Assembly: GCA_003427395.1 (NCBI GenBank)
Contig: BFEA01000019.1
Span: forward strand, 1-57,600
Length of the DNA stretch: 57,600 bases
Reading direction: 5' to 3'
From: Chara braunii
Lineage: Eukaryota > Streptophyta > Charophyceae > Charales > Characeae
Shown here: in pieces, positions 35,341-47,230 of the stretch
Layout: each line of letters begins with the position of its first letter
Position numbering within the stretch: the stretch's first letter is position 1
Notes under the pieces: generated by a model
What the model saw: only the letters and a program-made list of their open reading frames with translations
What the model was told of the DNA's origin: nothing
Databases searched by the model: none
Made by a program: the position numbers and the translations under genes

Positions 35341-36835
35341 CCTGACCAAATCTGCCTCCGCCAGGAAATACTGCGCCCCCATACATATCTCCCAGCCCCA
35401 GCCCAGGTCATCTCCCCTCATCTGCGTCTACTCCCTAGAGGGCAATCACCTCCCACCTTGTGTTACCCCTGCGGAGTAGCGCTCCCTTCCTGACCGACCT
35501 ACCTACCAAGAAGACCATAACCTATCTGGGCGAAGAGAATATAACCACCAACTCAAAGATAACTACTAATTGATGAAAAAATGAATAAGAAACTGTGATG
35601 ATGATGATGATGATAAAGATTCAGATTGGTAAATGATGATGATGGTGATGGCAAGAAATAAGTAAGGAAGATTGACCGTAATGGTACCGGTGTGGTAGAT
35701 TGACAGCTCACTATTGCTGTAATGAAACTAGAAGACGGAGAAGTCTGAATGACGATGAAGAAGATGAGGAAGCGAAATGATGATGATGAACTGTCAACAG
35801 TGATGGCGACCACCTGCAAAAAGAGATGTGGGTGACATATATGACGAACAACTTTGATATGCGAAGACAACCAGCGACAATATTGATGATAAACCAATGC
35901 TTCTGACGAAAAAACCTGCACAGGAAAAAACAACAATAAAAGAACACAAGAATAAAGAAAAACTCCCTTGATGATGATCTCGCCGACGATCCTTGTGCTG
36001 TGATGATGCTCCAAGCTGGTCCAGTGGTCTCCACACTTTGGTTCCACAGGGCTTACTCCACTTTCTTCCACCGACGTCGACTTTCGCCAAGTCGCTCGAG
36101 CGCTCCAGCCTCTATAAGGGCATTGACTATGGAGTACTTCATGTGGAAAGCACAGGGGGAATGGACAAACAACAGCTTCCACCAGTATTCTCCCTCTTCC
36201 ACAATGCCTCAAGCCAGCCGCCACGTCAGCCTGTGACGTGGATTGGCCAAGTGCCTCTGGATGCCATGCGTGCGTTAAGCGCTATCGTCAGATTCTTTTA
36301 TCCCCTCACAACGTCCTTATGCCAACGTGTCCCCACGCACTAGCTGTCAGCACCATGCCATGTGCATGAAGCCAGCACCGCTAGTCGCCAGCGCCTCGTT
36401 GCTTACCCGTAGCCAGCGCCTTCATCCGCGAGCAACCAATGCCTCTCTCCTCTCAAGGAGTCAACGCCTCGCCACCTTCGAACCACCAGCGCCCCACTAC
36501 CAGCGAACAACCAGCACCTCGCCATCGATGGCTGACCAGCGCCCCGCCAAGCGCATGCTGTGAGCGCCATACCTCCAGCACGCGCGTTGACGTCAGCATG
36601 CTCCTCCATTGCGCAAGCGCTAACGCGCGCCCTCCAAGCTTCACCTCAAATTTCTCAAAGCATAACTCGGTTGACTGCACATCCCTGAACGATGATCACG
36701 AGTATGACTTGCTTGCAGTCTCCATCTCCCTTCGCTTCTCTGCTTCCCGTAGGGCAGCCCTTGCCTCTGCCTCCTCCCGACGATCATGACCAAAGCTTAG
36801 TAGAAGAAGTCCTTGTTTTTGTTTTTGCAAAACAT
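35341..36835. other. anonymous stretch with ATG/TGA microsatellites and CCAGCGCC-like repeats
   Basis: No gene is recognised. Short (ATG)n runs occur at 35,597-35,650 and 35,750-35,800. From 36,345 to 36,600 a degenerate repeat of about 30 bp is built on GCCAGCGCC, CCAGCACC and CAACGCC words. Minus-strand ORFs here (for example 36,224-35,553) translate the ATG runs into S/H/F-rich peptide and are not called. Confidence 0.45.
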
Positions 36836-36842
36836 CAGGCAA

Positions 36843-37312
36843 GGTGCTCCTACTGCAGACAGGGATACTGAGTCATGTCTGTTTTAGGAGCACCCGAGAG
36901 TGATGGCTCCGATCTTATATGTGGGAGTGGCACATGCTGCGAACTGGGGCCAGTGTCCCTGAAGTACAACAGCATATTACATGGTTACCTACGACCCCAT
37001 CAGCCCCATTCTTGGTCCCTTCCCTGCTGCAAGAATGCTCCATCTATTGGTGGGGAGCTACACCTGCTGGAAACGGGGTCCAACGTCCCTGTATAACAAG
37101 ATCATCCACAAGAATAGTGGGACAACAATACGCTTCAGGGCGTCGTCGCCTCAATTTGCACCAGACCGCCACTGCATCTTCAGTCTGCGCCAGACCGCTA
37201 GATCCCTCATGTTTCCCTAACGGCTACTTCCTCCTTCCTCTTACCCGCCAATACCTTCCGTGTCCTGTTTGTTGACCCGATTCTTCCTTGCTCCGTTGCA
37301 TTGTGGTCTTGT
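36843..37312 (-). repeat. LINE copy C 3' untranslated region with terminal hairpin
   Basis: On the minus strand this follows the ORF2 stop at 37,313. The conserved GGGACGTTGG to CACCAATAGA block is at 37,090-37,041, and a diverged second copy of it at 36,960-36,907. The end is a hairpin: GGTGCTCCTA (36,843-36,852) pairs perfectly with TAGGAGCACC (36,885-36,894), and inside it CAGACA (36,856-36,861) pairs with TGTCTG (36,876-36,881). The stem sequence is unrelated to that of copy A. Confidence 0.8.
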
Positions 37313-39020
37313 TCACTCTGTTCTGTACCATTGCATATCGACCATTGTCAGCTGGTGCGGTGGGAAGGGGTCGGGAAATTTTGTGGATGGTCGCAGCGGG
37401 ATCCCCTGGCCCATCGTAGTCCAGTCTCTGAAGCAAATAGAGTACTCTCTCCTGAATTCCTCCTGGTTACACTTCTGGCCAGACCTGCCTTCCAATTGGA
37501 CAGATGCGATCCAGCCCCAGTCCTCACTGCCTAACCATTCCCTAGAGAATTGTTGAATTGCTCGTGTTATGTCCTTTGATGAATGAAATAACTCTAGTTG
37601 GTTTTTAACTTTTTGCCACTGTACCATGAGCTCGTGTTGAATATATTGTTTTATCATGTCGTTTGCTTCTTCCCCCGCTATGCGGACTCCCTCGATAGCA
37701 TGGATACATCGTTTTTTCCAGACAGTCTGCATGACCCCTCTCCTTCCTAATTTAAACATCTTGTTTTCAAAAGTACCGTTAGTGGGGGAGGTCGATGCCT
37801 TGCATAATATAGCTCTCCAATCCCATGGCCAGTTGGAACCAGTGCCAAGCAGTGTCCGGATCCTATCCCACCATTTCCATGTAAGGACAGCCCTCGGACA
37901 CTGCATAAATATATGCTCTATGGTTTCCGGAATTTTGTGGGAGAGGAAGACGGTGTGGCACAATTTACACCATGGCAGCACCTGCCCCTTCTGCTTTACA
38001 TATGTACAATCTATGAGCCAGTCGTTGGTGGCCAGGCAATGATATTCTATTTGCCACTGCAGCGAGGTCATCTTTGTTGGCCTAGACCTTATGGCGGTGA
38101 ACCATCGGATGGGGCAGATTGCCACCTCAGCTCCTACATTGGCGGTGAACCATTGGATGGGGCAGATTGCCGCCTCAACTCCTACGTTCAAATGAGACCT
38201 CCATCGAGCCTTCACCATTTCTTTTATGTTCACCTTTGGTCGCAGCACATGGTAAGTCGCCTTCACCGTTAAGGCGTACAACTTTACATTTTCCCCTGAC
38301 CTGTGTTTTCGCATAGGGACCCACTGTCATTCCTCAAGGTCAAAGGGGAGCTTTGCCACAGGGGTGTTTGGATGATATGTGATCCACACGTCTTTGTCCC
38401 GCAGCACATGAATCATGTGCAGTTTCGCATTTCTTCACCATCTCATCATCTCTGGGGTGTACCAGGTGATCACATTATCGTTGCCTATGTGGAAGAGGTT
38501 GGCTAGCGTTTCGTCCGATCGTCTCCACCACATTGCCTACACTTTTTGGATCACCCGAGACCGCTACCAAGTCTCCTTCTACCAGGCGCGGCCTTTTGCA
38601 CAAGATGCGCACCCAGTCTAGGGTGATAGCAAAAATCAACGATTCAATATGGTCCTCAACATTGTGACAATACTTTACTATAGTCCTTAGTTGCTGTGCA
38701 GTTTTTCAGTCTCCTTCCCCTATATCTCATATATCATTTATTCTGGTTATACATTTTTTGACCCAGTTGTTCCACAGGGTGCTTGAGCTGCGATACACCC
38801 TGCTGTACCGGTCCGTAATCCTCCTGTTCCCAAAAAGTGGTTGACGAATCACCTCTTCCCACCAGGTCGGTGGAGGTTTGTCAGGCAGCAGAAGTTGGCG
38901 CCAAACTTTCAAAACACGGGCCCAAAAGTCATCCCTGACCAGATCCGAGCGGATTGTGTATCGGCACGAAACTCGACCGTTTCGGGTGGACCATGATACA
39001 TTCCAGAAAAGGTCTTCCAA
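37313..39020 (-). pseudogene. LINE copy C ORF2: connector and zf-RVT end
   Basis: Minus 38,314-37,313 is an open frame with the zf-RVT motif (WCKLCHTVF, then ETIEHIFMQCP) followed by TWKWWDRIRTLLG and the usual FPDPFPPHQ ending. A 48-bp in-frame tandem duplication (units at 38,093 and 38,141 on plus) repeats a 16-residue segment containing AICPI-WFTA. Minus 39,020-38,727 carries the preceding WWEEVIRQPLFGN segment. The intervening 38,315-38,726 still corresponds to ORF2 but in broken frames. Confidence 0.85.
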
Positions 39021-39314
39021 CCAGGTTAATGGGTTAACTCCCTGCGGTGCCTGTGGGGCAAGTCTAGCTATCTATTATAGCGCAAGGGTTTGCCACGGGA
39101 GACGGTGAGTGAAGAGCAGTCTCCTAATCCATTGGACCGTTAATGTTGTGATCTCGGTATTCGGGTCTAGGATCCTCAGACCCCCTTTGTCTTTGGGATG
39201 GATCACCGATGACTAGGCCACCCTGCTAATAACATTCAGGAGCTAGTCGTTGCTTCTCCATAGCAGGGTCGTTAATTGCCACTTTAGTAATCAGACACCC
39301 TCCTTGCTGAGGGC

Positions 39315-40170
39315 CTAAAATGCAGATTTGTACCAAAGGGGCACAAGTACTACGCTTTTGATTGCCAACACCCTGCCAATGAGGGAGGTGTGTTGGCCTT
39401 TCCAGTGGGCCAGCTTCTCTAAAGCGGGCTTCAAGATGCAGTCATCATTCGATACAGGCTTGCCTACTGAGGCTACTATCGTTAACGTGATTCCTAACAC
39501 TCTGACCGGGGCTGTTTTCGGGAGCCACTTGACCCGTGGCAGCTCGGGGGGGCGCGCCCCTTGATGGTGGATCCACCACCCCAGGGTTTTATTTCGCCAG
39601 TTGATGGCCATGTCTGAGACCGCAGTGAACTCGTCAAATAATCGCCCGATCTCTTCCATGTTTGTTGTGGTTGCATCGACCATAAGTGTCAGGTCGTCCA
39701 CAAACATCGAACAGATAAGGATCACATCTTTTGGAATGGCCGAGATCCGCAACTTTCTTAGGTCTTTGTTGGCGCAGAAGTTTGTTGTGAGCTCTTCCAT
39801 CACAATTATGAACAGGAAGGGCGCCAAGGGGTCCCCTTGGCGAACCAACCGTTGCAGTAGAAAAGTTGGCGCTATACTTCCATTGACTTGGACACACGTG
39901 GTGGCATTGTGATGTGGTATTTCGGTCCAACGCAGGAAAACTTACCCGATGTTCATTTTTTCCATACATTTGTCTACGAATAGCTAGTCCATGTGGCCGT
40001 AGGCATTTTTCCAAATCAATGAAGACCACGAACGCATTCTGTTTATCTTACCTCGTTAGTTTAAGGAGTTCATTAACTAGTAGGACGTTATCCTGAATCG
40101 TGCGCCCTTTTACAAACCCCGTTTGCGTCGGATGGATAATATCGTTCAAAACCGGGATCAGTCTTTTCTC
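39315..40170 (-). pseudogene. LINE copy C ORF2: reverse transcriptase core
   Basis: On minus: DIIHPTQTGFVKGRTIQDN (40,150-40,048), VFIDLEK near 40,029, then after a frameshift RQGDPLAPFLFIIVMEEL (from 39,845) and the catalytic FVDD box near 39,700, followed by VLGITLT and LVPLWYKSAF. At 40,170 the coding sequence stops abruptly at a poly-T run, the edge of an inserted element, and resumes at about 40,960. Confidence 0.85.
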
Positions 40171-40945
40171 TTTTTTTTTTTCTTTTTTTTTCTTTTTTTC
40201 TTCATTTTTCTCCTTTCTCTCTTTCCTTTTGTTCTGCTTTTCTCCTCTTCCCTCTCCCTCCTCTTCCCTGGTCCTCCAAGTACCCACCTATCCCCTCCCC
40301 ACAACATTCACACACCCTTGAGACGGAGTATTCCAGTCTCCGGTGCTCCTCCGAAGACTGAACACCACTCTTGCAGCCAATGTTGCCTACAACGCTGAAA
40401 GTATAGGACGGTCTATTAGAAAGATTGGTGGCACAATTAACCCCCCAGCCACTGGGACAATCAATGCTGGGGGGAAGGTTCTCTGTTTAAAAAACCTGCA
40501 TAACCAATCCTCTGATCACCAGAGCAATCAACACTGGCATGTCCTTTCCCAACCTTTCTCAACCCTTTGTCCTGGTATTTGCTTGTCTTTTTTCTGTATA
40601 AGGGACGCGGGTGTAAGTATTCACCGGCAGGGGGAGGGAGGAACTAGTGTGGAGCAGTAGGGATCAGGTGCCGCTTTCAGGGCGAAGAGGTTCCCCCCTC
40701 TCTCCAATAGCCTGCTCAATCAATCCCCTGGATCCCAGGACAATCAATGCTGACAGGAACCTCCCACAATCCTGTTTGACATACTCCAAATTCAATTTGT
40801 ATATGGGACGTTGGACCCGTTTTCCAGCAGGTGATTCTTCCCACCAATAGATGGAGCCTCTCCCCAGGTGCTAGTGGTGTCTGCTCTTATCAGCACCACT
40901 AACACTGGCGGGGACGTTCATTAAAAAAAAAAAAAAAAAAGAGTA
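40171..40945 (+). mobile_element. LINE 3' fragment inserted in copy C reverse transcriptase
   Basis: The left edge is a T/C-rich run (40,164-40,300). The interior contains two CAATCAATGCTGG-type blocks (about 40,440-40,480 and 40,700-40,760) and the GGGAGGGAGGAACTAG block. The right edge is the LINE 3' end: the GGGACGTTGG block at 40,805, a hairpin GTGCTAGTGG/CCACTAACAC around TGCTCTTATC (40,868-40,905), and a poly(A) of 18 at 40,922-40,940. Copy C coding continues on either side. I could not see a clear target-site duplication. Confidence 0.8.
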
Positions 40946-42058
40946 TGTTTGTCGGGGCCTCGCTAGCATTTTATACACGAATGTAAGCAAGGTTATTGCC
41001 CGATAGTTCCGAATATCCATCTTGTCTCTTTTTTTGGTGCGACAAGGTGAGAACGCCTTGCCCCACCAACTCCCTCATCCACCTTGTTTCCCACAGTTGC
41101 CGATAGAACTCCATGAGGTCCAGGGCCATCTGAGTTATAAGGTCTCCCATAATTCCTTTAGAAATCCATCAATGCCCGACGTCTTCTCTTCCTCCTTAGA
41201 CAGGGGGCGATCCATATCTGTTTTCTGTTGTCCTGTCAGGATCTTGTCCAATGGTTTCAAGAAGTCCCCAATGTTTTTCTCCCCGATGTTCCTCTCCTGT
41301 TGGCTGCACTTTTGTTGTCTGTGTGCAATAGGGGGCGGAGGTGATGATATTTTGGTGTCCAGTTTGCGGATCGTATAGCGCTTCGATAGTTGCCGTACAC
41401 GGGTCATTCTAAAGAATATTTTGTCCATTGTTCCTTCTGTTTAATGCCTTGTCGGTCGTCCTCTTATCTGTGCACCTTCTCAATGTTGTGTGGCGAAGGT
41501 ATGAAGTCGTTGTCGCAATGTTTGTATCTCTGAATGTTCTGCTGGATGTGGATGTTGGACACTGTCAGACTGATCCACGTGTTCAAGTTGCTGCAATTGT
41601 TGGTGTATTTCCATCTTCTGCTGATACATCCTGACTGCCAAAAGTTTGAAATATTCTTGGCATTTTTTATCTAGGTAGAACAGTCCGTTATTAAACCAGT
41701 CTATTTCGTGCTGAAAGTGTTGCTTTTGCATGTGCCAGTACGTCCAACAATCCGTAATGGAACTCTGAAAGGTTTTCTGCTGCAAAGTAAAGGTATTAAG
41801 TTTGTAAAAACCAGGTCCACAATCGGGTTTCTTACGGGAGGACAGAATGACTATGCACATTTTGTGATCAAGGTCTGAATAGGCGTTAGCGGGCAGGATT
41901 GCTGTCAGAAGTAGAGATCCCCCCATGCATTTGAGATCAAGGTTAAGTTGATCCGAGATCTCGACTGGCTTTCGGTTCCAGTCTTCTTTAAACATGAGTA
42001 GAACATTGTATCTGAGTTTAGCCTTCGGAAGGAATCGAAGACATTTAGTGAAAGACAT
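40946..42058 (-). pseudogene. LINE copy C ORF2: endonuclease end and RT start
   Basis: Minus 42,058-41,480 matches the copy A endonuclease C-terminus (DHKMCIVIL, GPGFYKLN, DWFNNGLFYLDKKCQEY). Minus 41,428-41,135 matches the RT N-terminal extension (LSKEEEKTSGIDGFLKE), and NYRAITLLTFVYKMLA follows near 41,000. The endonuclease N-terminus is absent: copy C is 5'-truncated at about 42,058. Confidence 0.85.
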
Positions 42059-42059
42059 A

Positions 42060-42555
42060 GCTTGCCTACTTTAGGGCACCCAACCAGTCTGGGCTTTTGG
42101 GGAACAAAGATATCTGAAAAGGATAGACTTCGATGGAGTGCATGTAGAGAGCAGGGTAGCTATGTCTGCAGCAGACTGTCTTCTACTTCAAAGTTCTGCC
42201 TGCATTTTCTACGTTGTAAACGAGCAAAGGAAGAAGCCAGACATGCAGCGCATCACGTGCGCGCTAGTTGTGCACGTGTGGCGCATAGCGCACGCGATGA
42301 GGTGCAAGTACGGAAATAAGCTCAGTTAAAAATTTCAAAAAGGGAAGACCGTGGTAACCAAAGGTGCCCCTTAGTTTTGAAAATTGTAAGTGCAGTGTGC
42401 ACAAAAAAAATAAATTGGACCCACATCGTTCTCCTGGTTGGATCCAGTCTCTTTTCCAAAGGGCCCCCAGCAAAGAATCAGCAAGAGACTCATTTCTTTG
42501 GAGAGACGTTCATTGAAATTCTGGTGGGGCACGAGCAGGCCAAAAAGAGGAAATC
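42060..42555. other. short anonymous spacer between LINE copies C and D
   Basis: No gene recognised. The two LINE copies start divergently from either side of it. Near 42,240-42,300 there is a CpG-rich segment with CACGTGCGCG and GTGCACGTG words. Confidence 0.5.
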
Positions 42556-42559
42556 TGGA

Positions 42560-44518
42560 ACGCCCTCCTGCAGATGGAGGAAGACAAAACCCCAGGGGTG
42601 GATGAGTTCCCCAAAGAATTCTGGGAGGAAATGTGGTCCCCCATGTCAGAAGCATTAAAGGCCTCAGGATATGGGGGACCTAGCAGGTCAATGAATCCTC
42701 ACTTCATTGTACAAAAAAAGGGATAAAATGAACATTAAGAACTATAGACCGATCATCCTCCTCACGGTGGTATACAAATTGTTGTTTAAGGCAATGACCA
42801 ATAGGATAATACCGGTATTGGAGGAGATAATCCACCCCGCACAAATGGGGTTTATGCGTAACAAGAATATCCAAGACAACGTGTTACTAGTCAATGAATT
42901 GATCAAGTTATCGAGGCAGTCGCACCAAAACGCGGCCATAGTGTTCATTGATTTAAAAAAAGTCTACGACCACGTAGACTGGACAATTGCTTGCACAAAA
43001 TGAACTTCGGCCCGAAATTCAGGGACTGGATTATGATTCTCCACCAAAATGTGACTACACCAGTACAAAGTGAATGGTTTTTTTGCGCCATAAATTAAAC
43101 TTCAACGCTCGGTGCGGCAGGGTGACCCGCTATCCCCCTTCCTCTTTCTTGTGGTGATGGACGCACTGACAACAAACTTGAGAGCCAATAAGAAAATCTC
43201 TAGGCTACGACTGTCAGACATTCCGGAGGAAGCCATACCGATATACTCAATGTTCGTAGACGACCTTACAATACTAGTCGAGGCCACCCAAAATAACATG
43301 GACAAAATCCAAGCCGTGATGGAACGGTTCACACCGGTGTCGGACATGTCTATAAACTGGGGAAGCAAAACGCAAGGCTGATGGATCCACTTCCATGGAG
43401 TCCGCCCCCCAGAGCAGCCCAAAGTAGACTGGAGGCCTCTAGAATAACAAATCAGAGTCTTGGGGGTGGCTCTACCAGCCTATGGACCACCAGCAGGAAA
43501 TGACGAATGGAATACTAGGCCAGCGCTAGGAAAAATGCAGAAATGGAGAAACAAAAACACATCTATTTTTGGGAAGGCTTTAGTTATCAACAATGTAGTG
43601 TTGGCATCCAGCTGGTACAAAGCGGCCCTTTGGTAGTTGGGAAAGTGCAGCATCAAGAGCTTGAAGAAGCAACTGGTTGCATTTCTCTAGCGAGGGAACC
43701 ACGAGCAACAAAGCGTGATCAACAGGGTGGCATGAGACAAGCTTATTCAACCCAAAACCAGAGGAGGTCTCAGACTGTTGGATCCCTCCCTACAAGCCGC
43801 CGCTTTATCAATCCAATGGATCAAAAAACTGATTGTAGGAATTAACATCCCATGGCGAGAGCTGGCATTGGAACAAATCCGCAGGCTGGCTCCCAGAACT
43901 ATTGACACAGTAAACCCTCTCACATGGCTAGACAACCGATCCCCCGAGCCAACACGTGCTCACGAGAGGAGGGAGACAGAGGAGCGGCTCAACAAGACCT
44001 AGCGAGAGATAACTTTTAGTGCAACTTAATCAAGAATTGGCGGAGGCTACCGATCCCTGATAGACCCATTCCAGTACGGATGGAAGAGATCTTACGCCAA
44101 ATTGTCAACCCTTGTTTGGTAACAGGGCAGTTATTGATAGACAAGGAAGGGTATATGGCAATTTCGACCCCCACAATAAAACAGTATATCGAAACAGAAA
44201 TAAGAATGCAATGGAAAAAAGTTCAGGATAAAATGACATTCCTATCTCAAAAAGCTGATATAACCAAGGAAATCCATAAATTTTATGCAGAATGGTTGGG
44301 GGCCGAAAGGGGGGGGCAGGATGGCCCAGGTAGACTGGCCAGGGGAAAGGTGGGACAAGGAGGAGCAAGAGGACTTCACCAAGGACTACATGCTCAGGTT
44401 CCACGACTGGCTCCAGGTCGACCCCAACATTCAGATGAAGCACCCCGAAGAATTTCCAGATATGTTTCCCCCCGCTGCCACGACAATCGTCGAAAGGCAA
44501 TGGTATGGGTATCAGTAA
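42560..44518 (+). pseudogene. LINE copy D ORF2: reverse transcriptase and C-terminus, truncated
   Basis: Coding similarity starts inside the RT N-terminal extension (ALLQMEEDKTPGVDEFPKEFW, near 42,560), so the endonuclease is missing. NYRPIILLTVVYKLLFKAMT, GFMRNKNIQDNVLLVNELI and VFIDLKKVYDHVDW follow in one frame; a deletion and shift near 42,985 breaks it. RQGDPLSPFLFLVVMDAL (43,115) and the catalytic FVDD near 43,253 are intact. Connector fragments are at 43,543-44,002. Between about 44,130 and 44,160 the zf-RVT part is deleted, and the sequence resumes at the final C-terminal segment (YIETEIRMQWKKV; ending FPDMFPPAATTIVERQWYGYQ at 44,518). Confidence 0.88.
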
Positions 44519-45240
44519 GGGGAACAGCAAGATGGTCGGTCTGTTGGGCATCTGCACTTAGCTGATTATATAGGCAATAGTCACTGCAAAGATTGCAGGT
44601 ATCATTGGCACATAGAGGAAGGTAACAGTCACACATATGTACGCAAAGTCTGTCAATGAAGGTGGAACTAGTGAGTACGGCAACTAACTGGCAGCGGGTC
44701 CAGGGTGAAGTGGTTTCTGCCCCTCCAAACTCAGAACGAAAGGCAGACCGTACTGCACACAGGGGAGGCAGGCTCCAGGGTTGTGGTAACAGAGGTAACT
44801 GGGACTGCACACAATCACTGACTGATAAAACACGGAGTGAACAGAGGGCCTGCTGAGGTCTCAAGGGTTTTTAAGGGTTTAAAGGGTTAGTCGCAGCAAA
44901 AATCAAACAGGGGGACTGCTGTAACAAGGCTGAGCAAAAATATAAGGGGAACTCCAATAAGGGGATGGGTGAGGTTAGCAGTTCCATGGGACAATGGAAC
45001 CCCAGGATGATCAAGGAGCACAGCCTCAGGAAACCCACAGACATGCTCAGGCATTTTCAGACATTCTCAGTCATTATTCTCTCTGTAATATGGGACGCTG
45101 GACCCGTTTTCCGGCAGGTGATGCTCCCCACCAATAGATGGAGCCTCTCCCTAGGTGTTAGTGGTGTCTGCTCTTATCAGCAGCACTAACACTGGCGGGG
45201 GTGTTGTTAAAAAAAAAAAGAAAAAAAAAAAAGAAAAAAA
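44519..45240 (+). repeat. LINE copy D 3' untranslated region, terminal hairpin and poly(A)
   Basis: It follows the ORF2 stop. The conserved GGGACGCTGG block is at 45,092-45,142. The hairpin at 45,155-45,192 pairs GTGTTAGTG with CACTAACAC and CTGCT with AGCAG around the loop CTTATC. An A-rich tail (A runs broken by G) starts at 45,209 and runs into the assembly gap. Confidence 0.88.
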
Positions 45241-45955
45241 NNNNNNNNNNNNNNNNNNNNNNNNNNNNNNNNNNNNNNNNNNNNNNNNNNNNNNNNNNNN
45301 NNNNNNNNNNNNNNNNNNNNNNNNNNNNNNNNNNNNNNNNNNNNNNNNNNNNNNNNNNNNNNNNNNNNNNNNNNNNNNNNNNNNNNNNNNNNNNNNNNNN
45401 NNNNNNNNNNNNNNNNNNNNNNNNNNNNNNNNNNNNNNNNNNNNNNNNNNNNNNNNNNNNNNNNNNNNNNNNNNNNNNNNNNNNNNNNNNNNNNNNNNNN
45501 NNNNNNNNNNNNNNNNNNNNNNNNNNNNNNNNNNNNNNNNNNNNNNNNNNNNNNNNNNNNNNNNNNNNNNNNNNNNNNNNNNNNNNNNNNNNNNNNNNNN
45601 NNNNNNNNNNNNNNNNNNNNNNNNNNNNNNNNNNNNNNNNNNNNNNNNNNNNNNNNNNNNNNNNNNNNNNNNNNNNNNNNNNNNNNNNNNNNNNNNNNNN
45701 NNNNNNNNNNNNNNNNNNNNNNNNNNNNNNNNNNNNNNNNNNNNNNNNNNNNNNNNNNNNNNNNNNNNNNNNNNNNNNNNNNNNNNNNNNNNNNNNNNNN
45801 NNNNNNNNNNNNNNNNNNNNNNNNNNNNNNNNNNNNNNNNNNNNNNNNNNNNNNNNNNNNNNNNNNNNNNNNNNNNNNNNNNNNNNNNNNNNNNNNNNNN
45901 NNNNNNNNNNNNNNNNNNNNNNNNNNNNNNNNNNNNNNNNNNNNNNNNNNNNNNN
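45241..45955. other. assembly gap (715 N)
   Basis: An unbroken run of N. It is bounded by an A-rich tail on the left and a T-rich run on the right, the poly(A) tails of two LINE copies facing each other, which is a plausible reason for failed assembly. Confidence 1.
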
Positions 45956-46810
45956 TTTTTTCTTTTTTTTTTTGCGCATCAACGATATCGATAATAATGA
46001 GCTTGAATTACCTGGGGCTGGTCACCTGTGGATATGTCTCAAGACTGTCACCTCTTTTTTTCTTATTTTTTCCCCTCGAAACTTTGGTGGAGGGTGCCGC
46101 TTGAGGTAGTGATAAGAGGATCTACCTCAAGCAGGCCCATCCATGAAGGATCCATATTGGTGGGGAGCATCACCTGCTGGAGACTGGGTCCAGCGTCCCA
46201 ATCAGTACATAGATTTGATGATACATTGGAGCTCCCTCAGAGCATGTGCTACTTGTGCTACCTGTTTATTTCCCAACAAACTACAGTCCTAAGCAGTCCC
46301 GCTCTTTTGCTGCATCTGCAGGGCAGCTTCATTGAGAATCCCCAGCCCCTGTTCTGGGGGGTTCCACCTTCGTTTCACTCCTCCTGGGGACGCTGCTTTG
46401 TTGGTGACTGGCTACAAAGTTACTGTTGTTGAGTTGCTGAGTTGTTGTTGTTGTTGACGAGTGTTGCTGGTGTTCGTTACACTTGAGCCTGCTGGCCGCT
46501 GGCTGGGCAGGGTCCCAGGTGGGGGAGTGGCGGGGCAGGGTGGGGAGAGCGGGAGAGGAGGCGGTTGGGGGAGGAGGGGGAGACGCCGTGAAAGGCGGAG
46601 AGCCGGCTGGGAGCGGGGTTGGCAGGGGGGGTGTGGATGGTGGGGGACCCGCGGGGATCTGGAGGGGCAGTGAGGGGGCGGGGAGGGAGGGGGGGTAAGG
46701 CGGTAGGGGGGGTCTGACTTCAGGGGGTTGCTCGTGTCCTCTGGAGTCCAGTTGCACCTCATCCATTGGCCCGTTAGTCTGTCCTGGGATAGGTGCGGGG
46801 AAGCAGTCGG
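45956..46810 (-). repeat. LINE copy E 3' untranslated region, terminal hairpin and poly(A)
   Basis: On the minus strand: a C-rich stretch (46,790-46,500, G-rich on plus with many G3+ runs), the conserved GGGACGCTGG block (46,199-46,151), then a hairpin with a perfect 11-bp stem, GCTTGAGGTAG (46,099-46,109 on plus) with CTACCTCAAGC (46,122-46,132). Its minus-strand loop contains CTCTTATCA. About 125 bp later comes poly(A) (T-rich 45,956-45,973 on plus). Confidence 0.85.
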
Positions 46811-47230
46811 TCAAACTCGGTCTGTCTGTATACCCACTGATAGTCCCGTGCACAGTTTCCATCCACTTCGGAATCCTCGATTTTGTGGTCTGCCTCTATC
46901 CGTGTTTGCGTAAAGTCTGAGATTGCTATCTGCCTGCCCTCCCGGTGAAGGGTCACAACTACCACTTCCAACAGCTTCCTGCTGGCTGTCAGTATGTTCG
47001 CTCAGATGACCTCCAGTAGTTTGACTTTGGCTCAGTGAAGTCAAAGGCCGCATCTTGTGTTCCGCTGAGCACCTCACTCTCCATATGGCCATGAGGAGGG
47101 CTAACCTCATATGTTGAAAGAGTTTAGCCTGGAAGGGCAACCAAGCCGCTGGGAAGTTTTTGCGCTTGCCCAGCAAGATAAGCATGGTATTCCATTGGAA
47201 TGGTGGGGCAGTGAGTTCATGCCACATCAC

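Noticed and set aside
35553-36224. 223-codon minus ORF with S, F and H runs
   Set aside because: Driven by (ATG)n/(CAT)n microsatellites.
40048-40287. Lysine/glutamate-rich start of a minus ORF before the RT motif
   Set aside because: The charged part comes from the T/C-rich edge of an inserted element; only the part from about 40,150 down is LINE coding sequence.
45155-46109. Long ORFs of nearly 300 codons on both strands
   Set aside because: They are open only because they cross the N gap.
46329-46862. 177-codon proline-rich minus ORF
   Set aside because: It lies in the C-rich 3' untranslated part of LINE copy E; composition explains the open frame.
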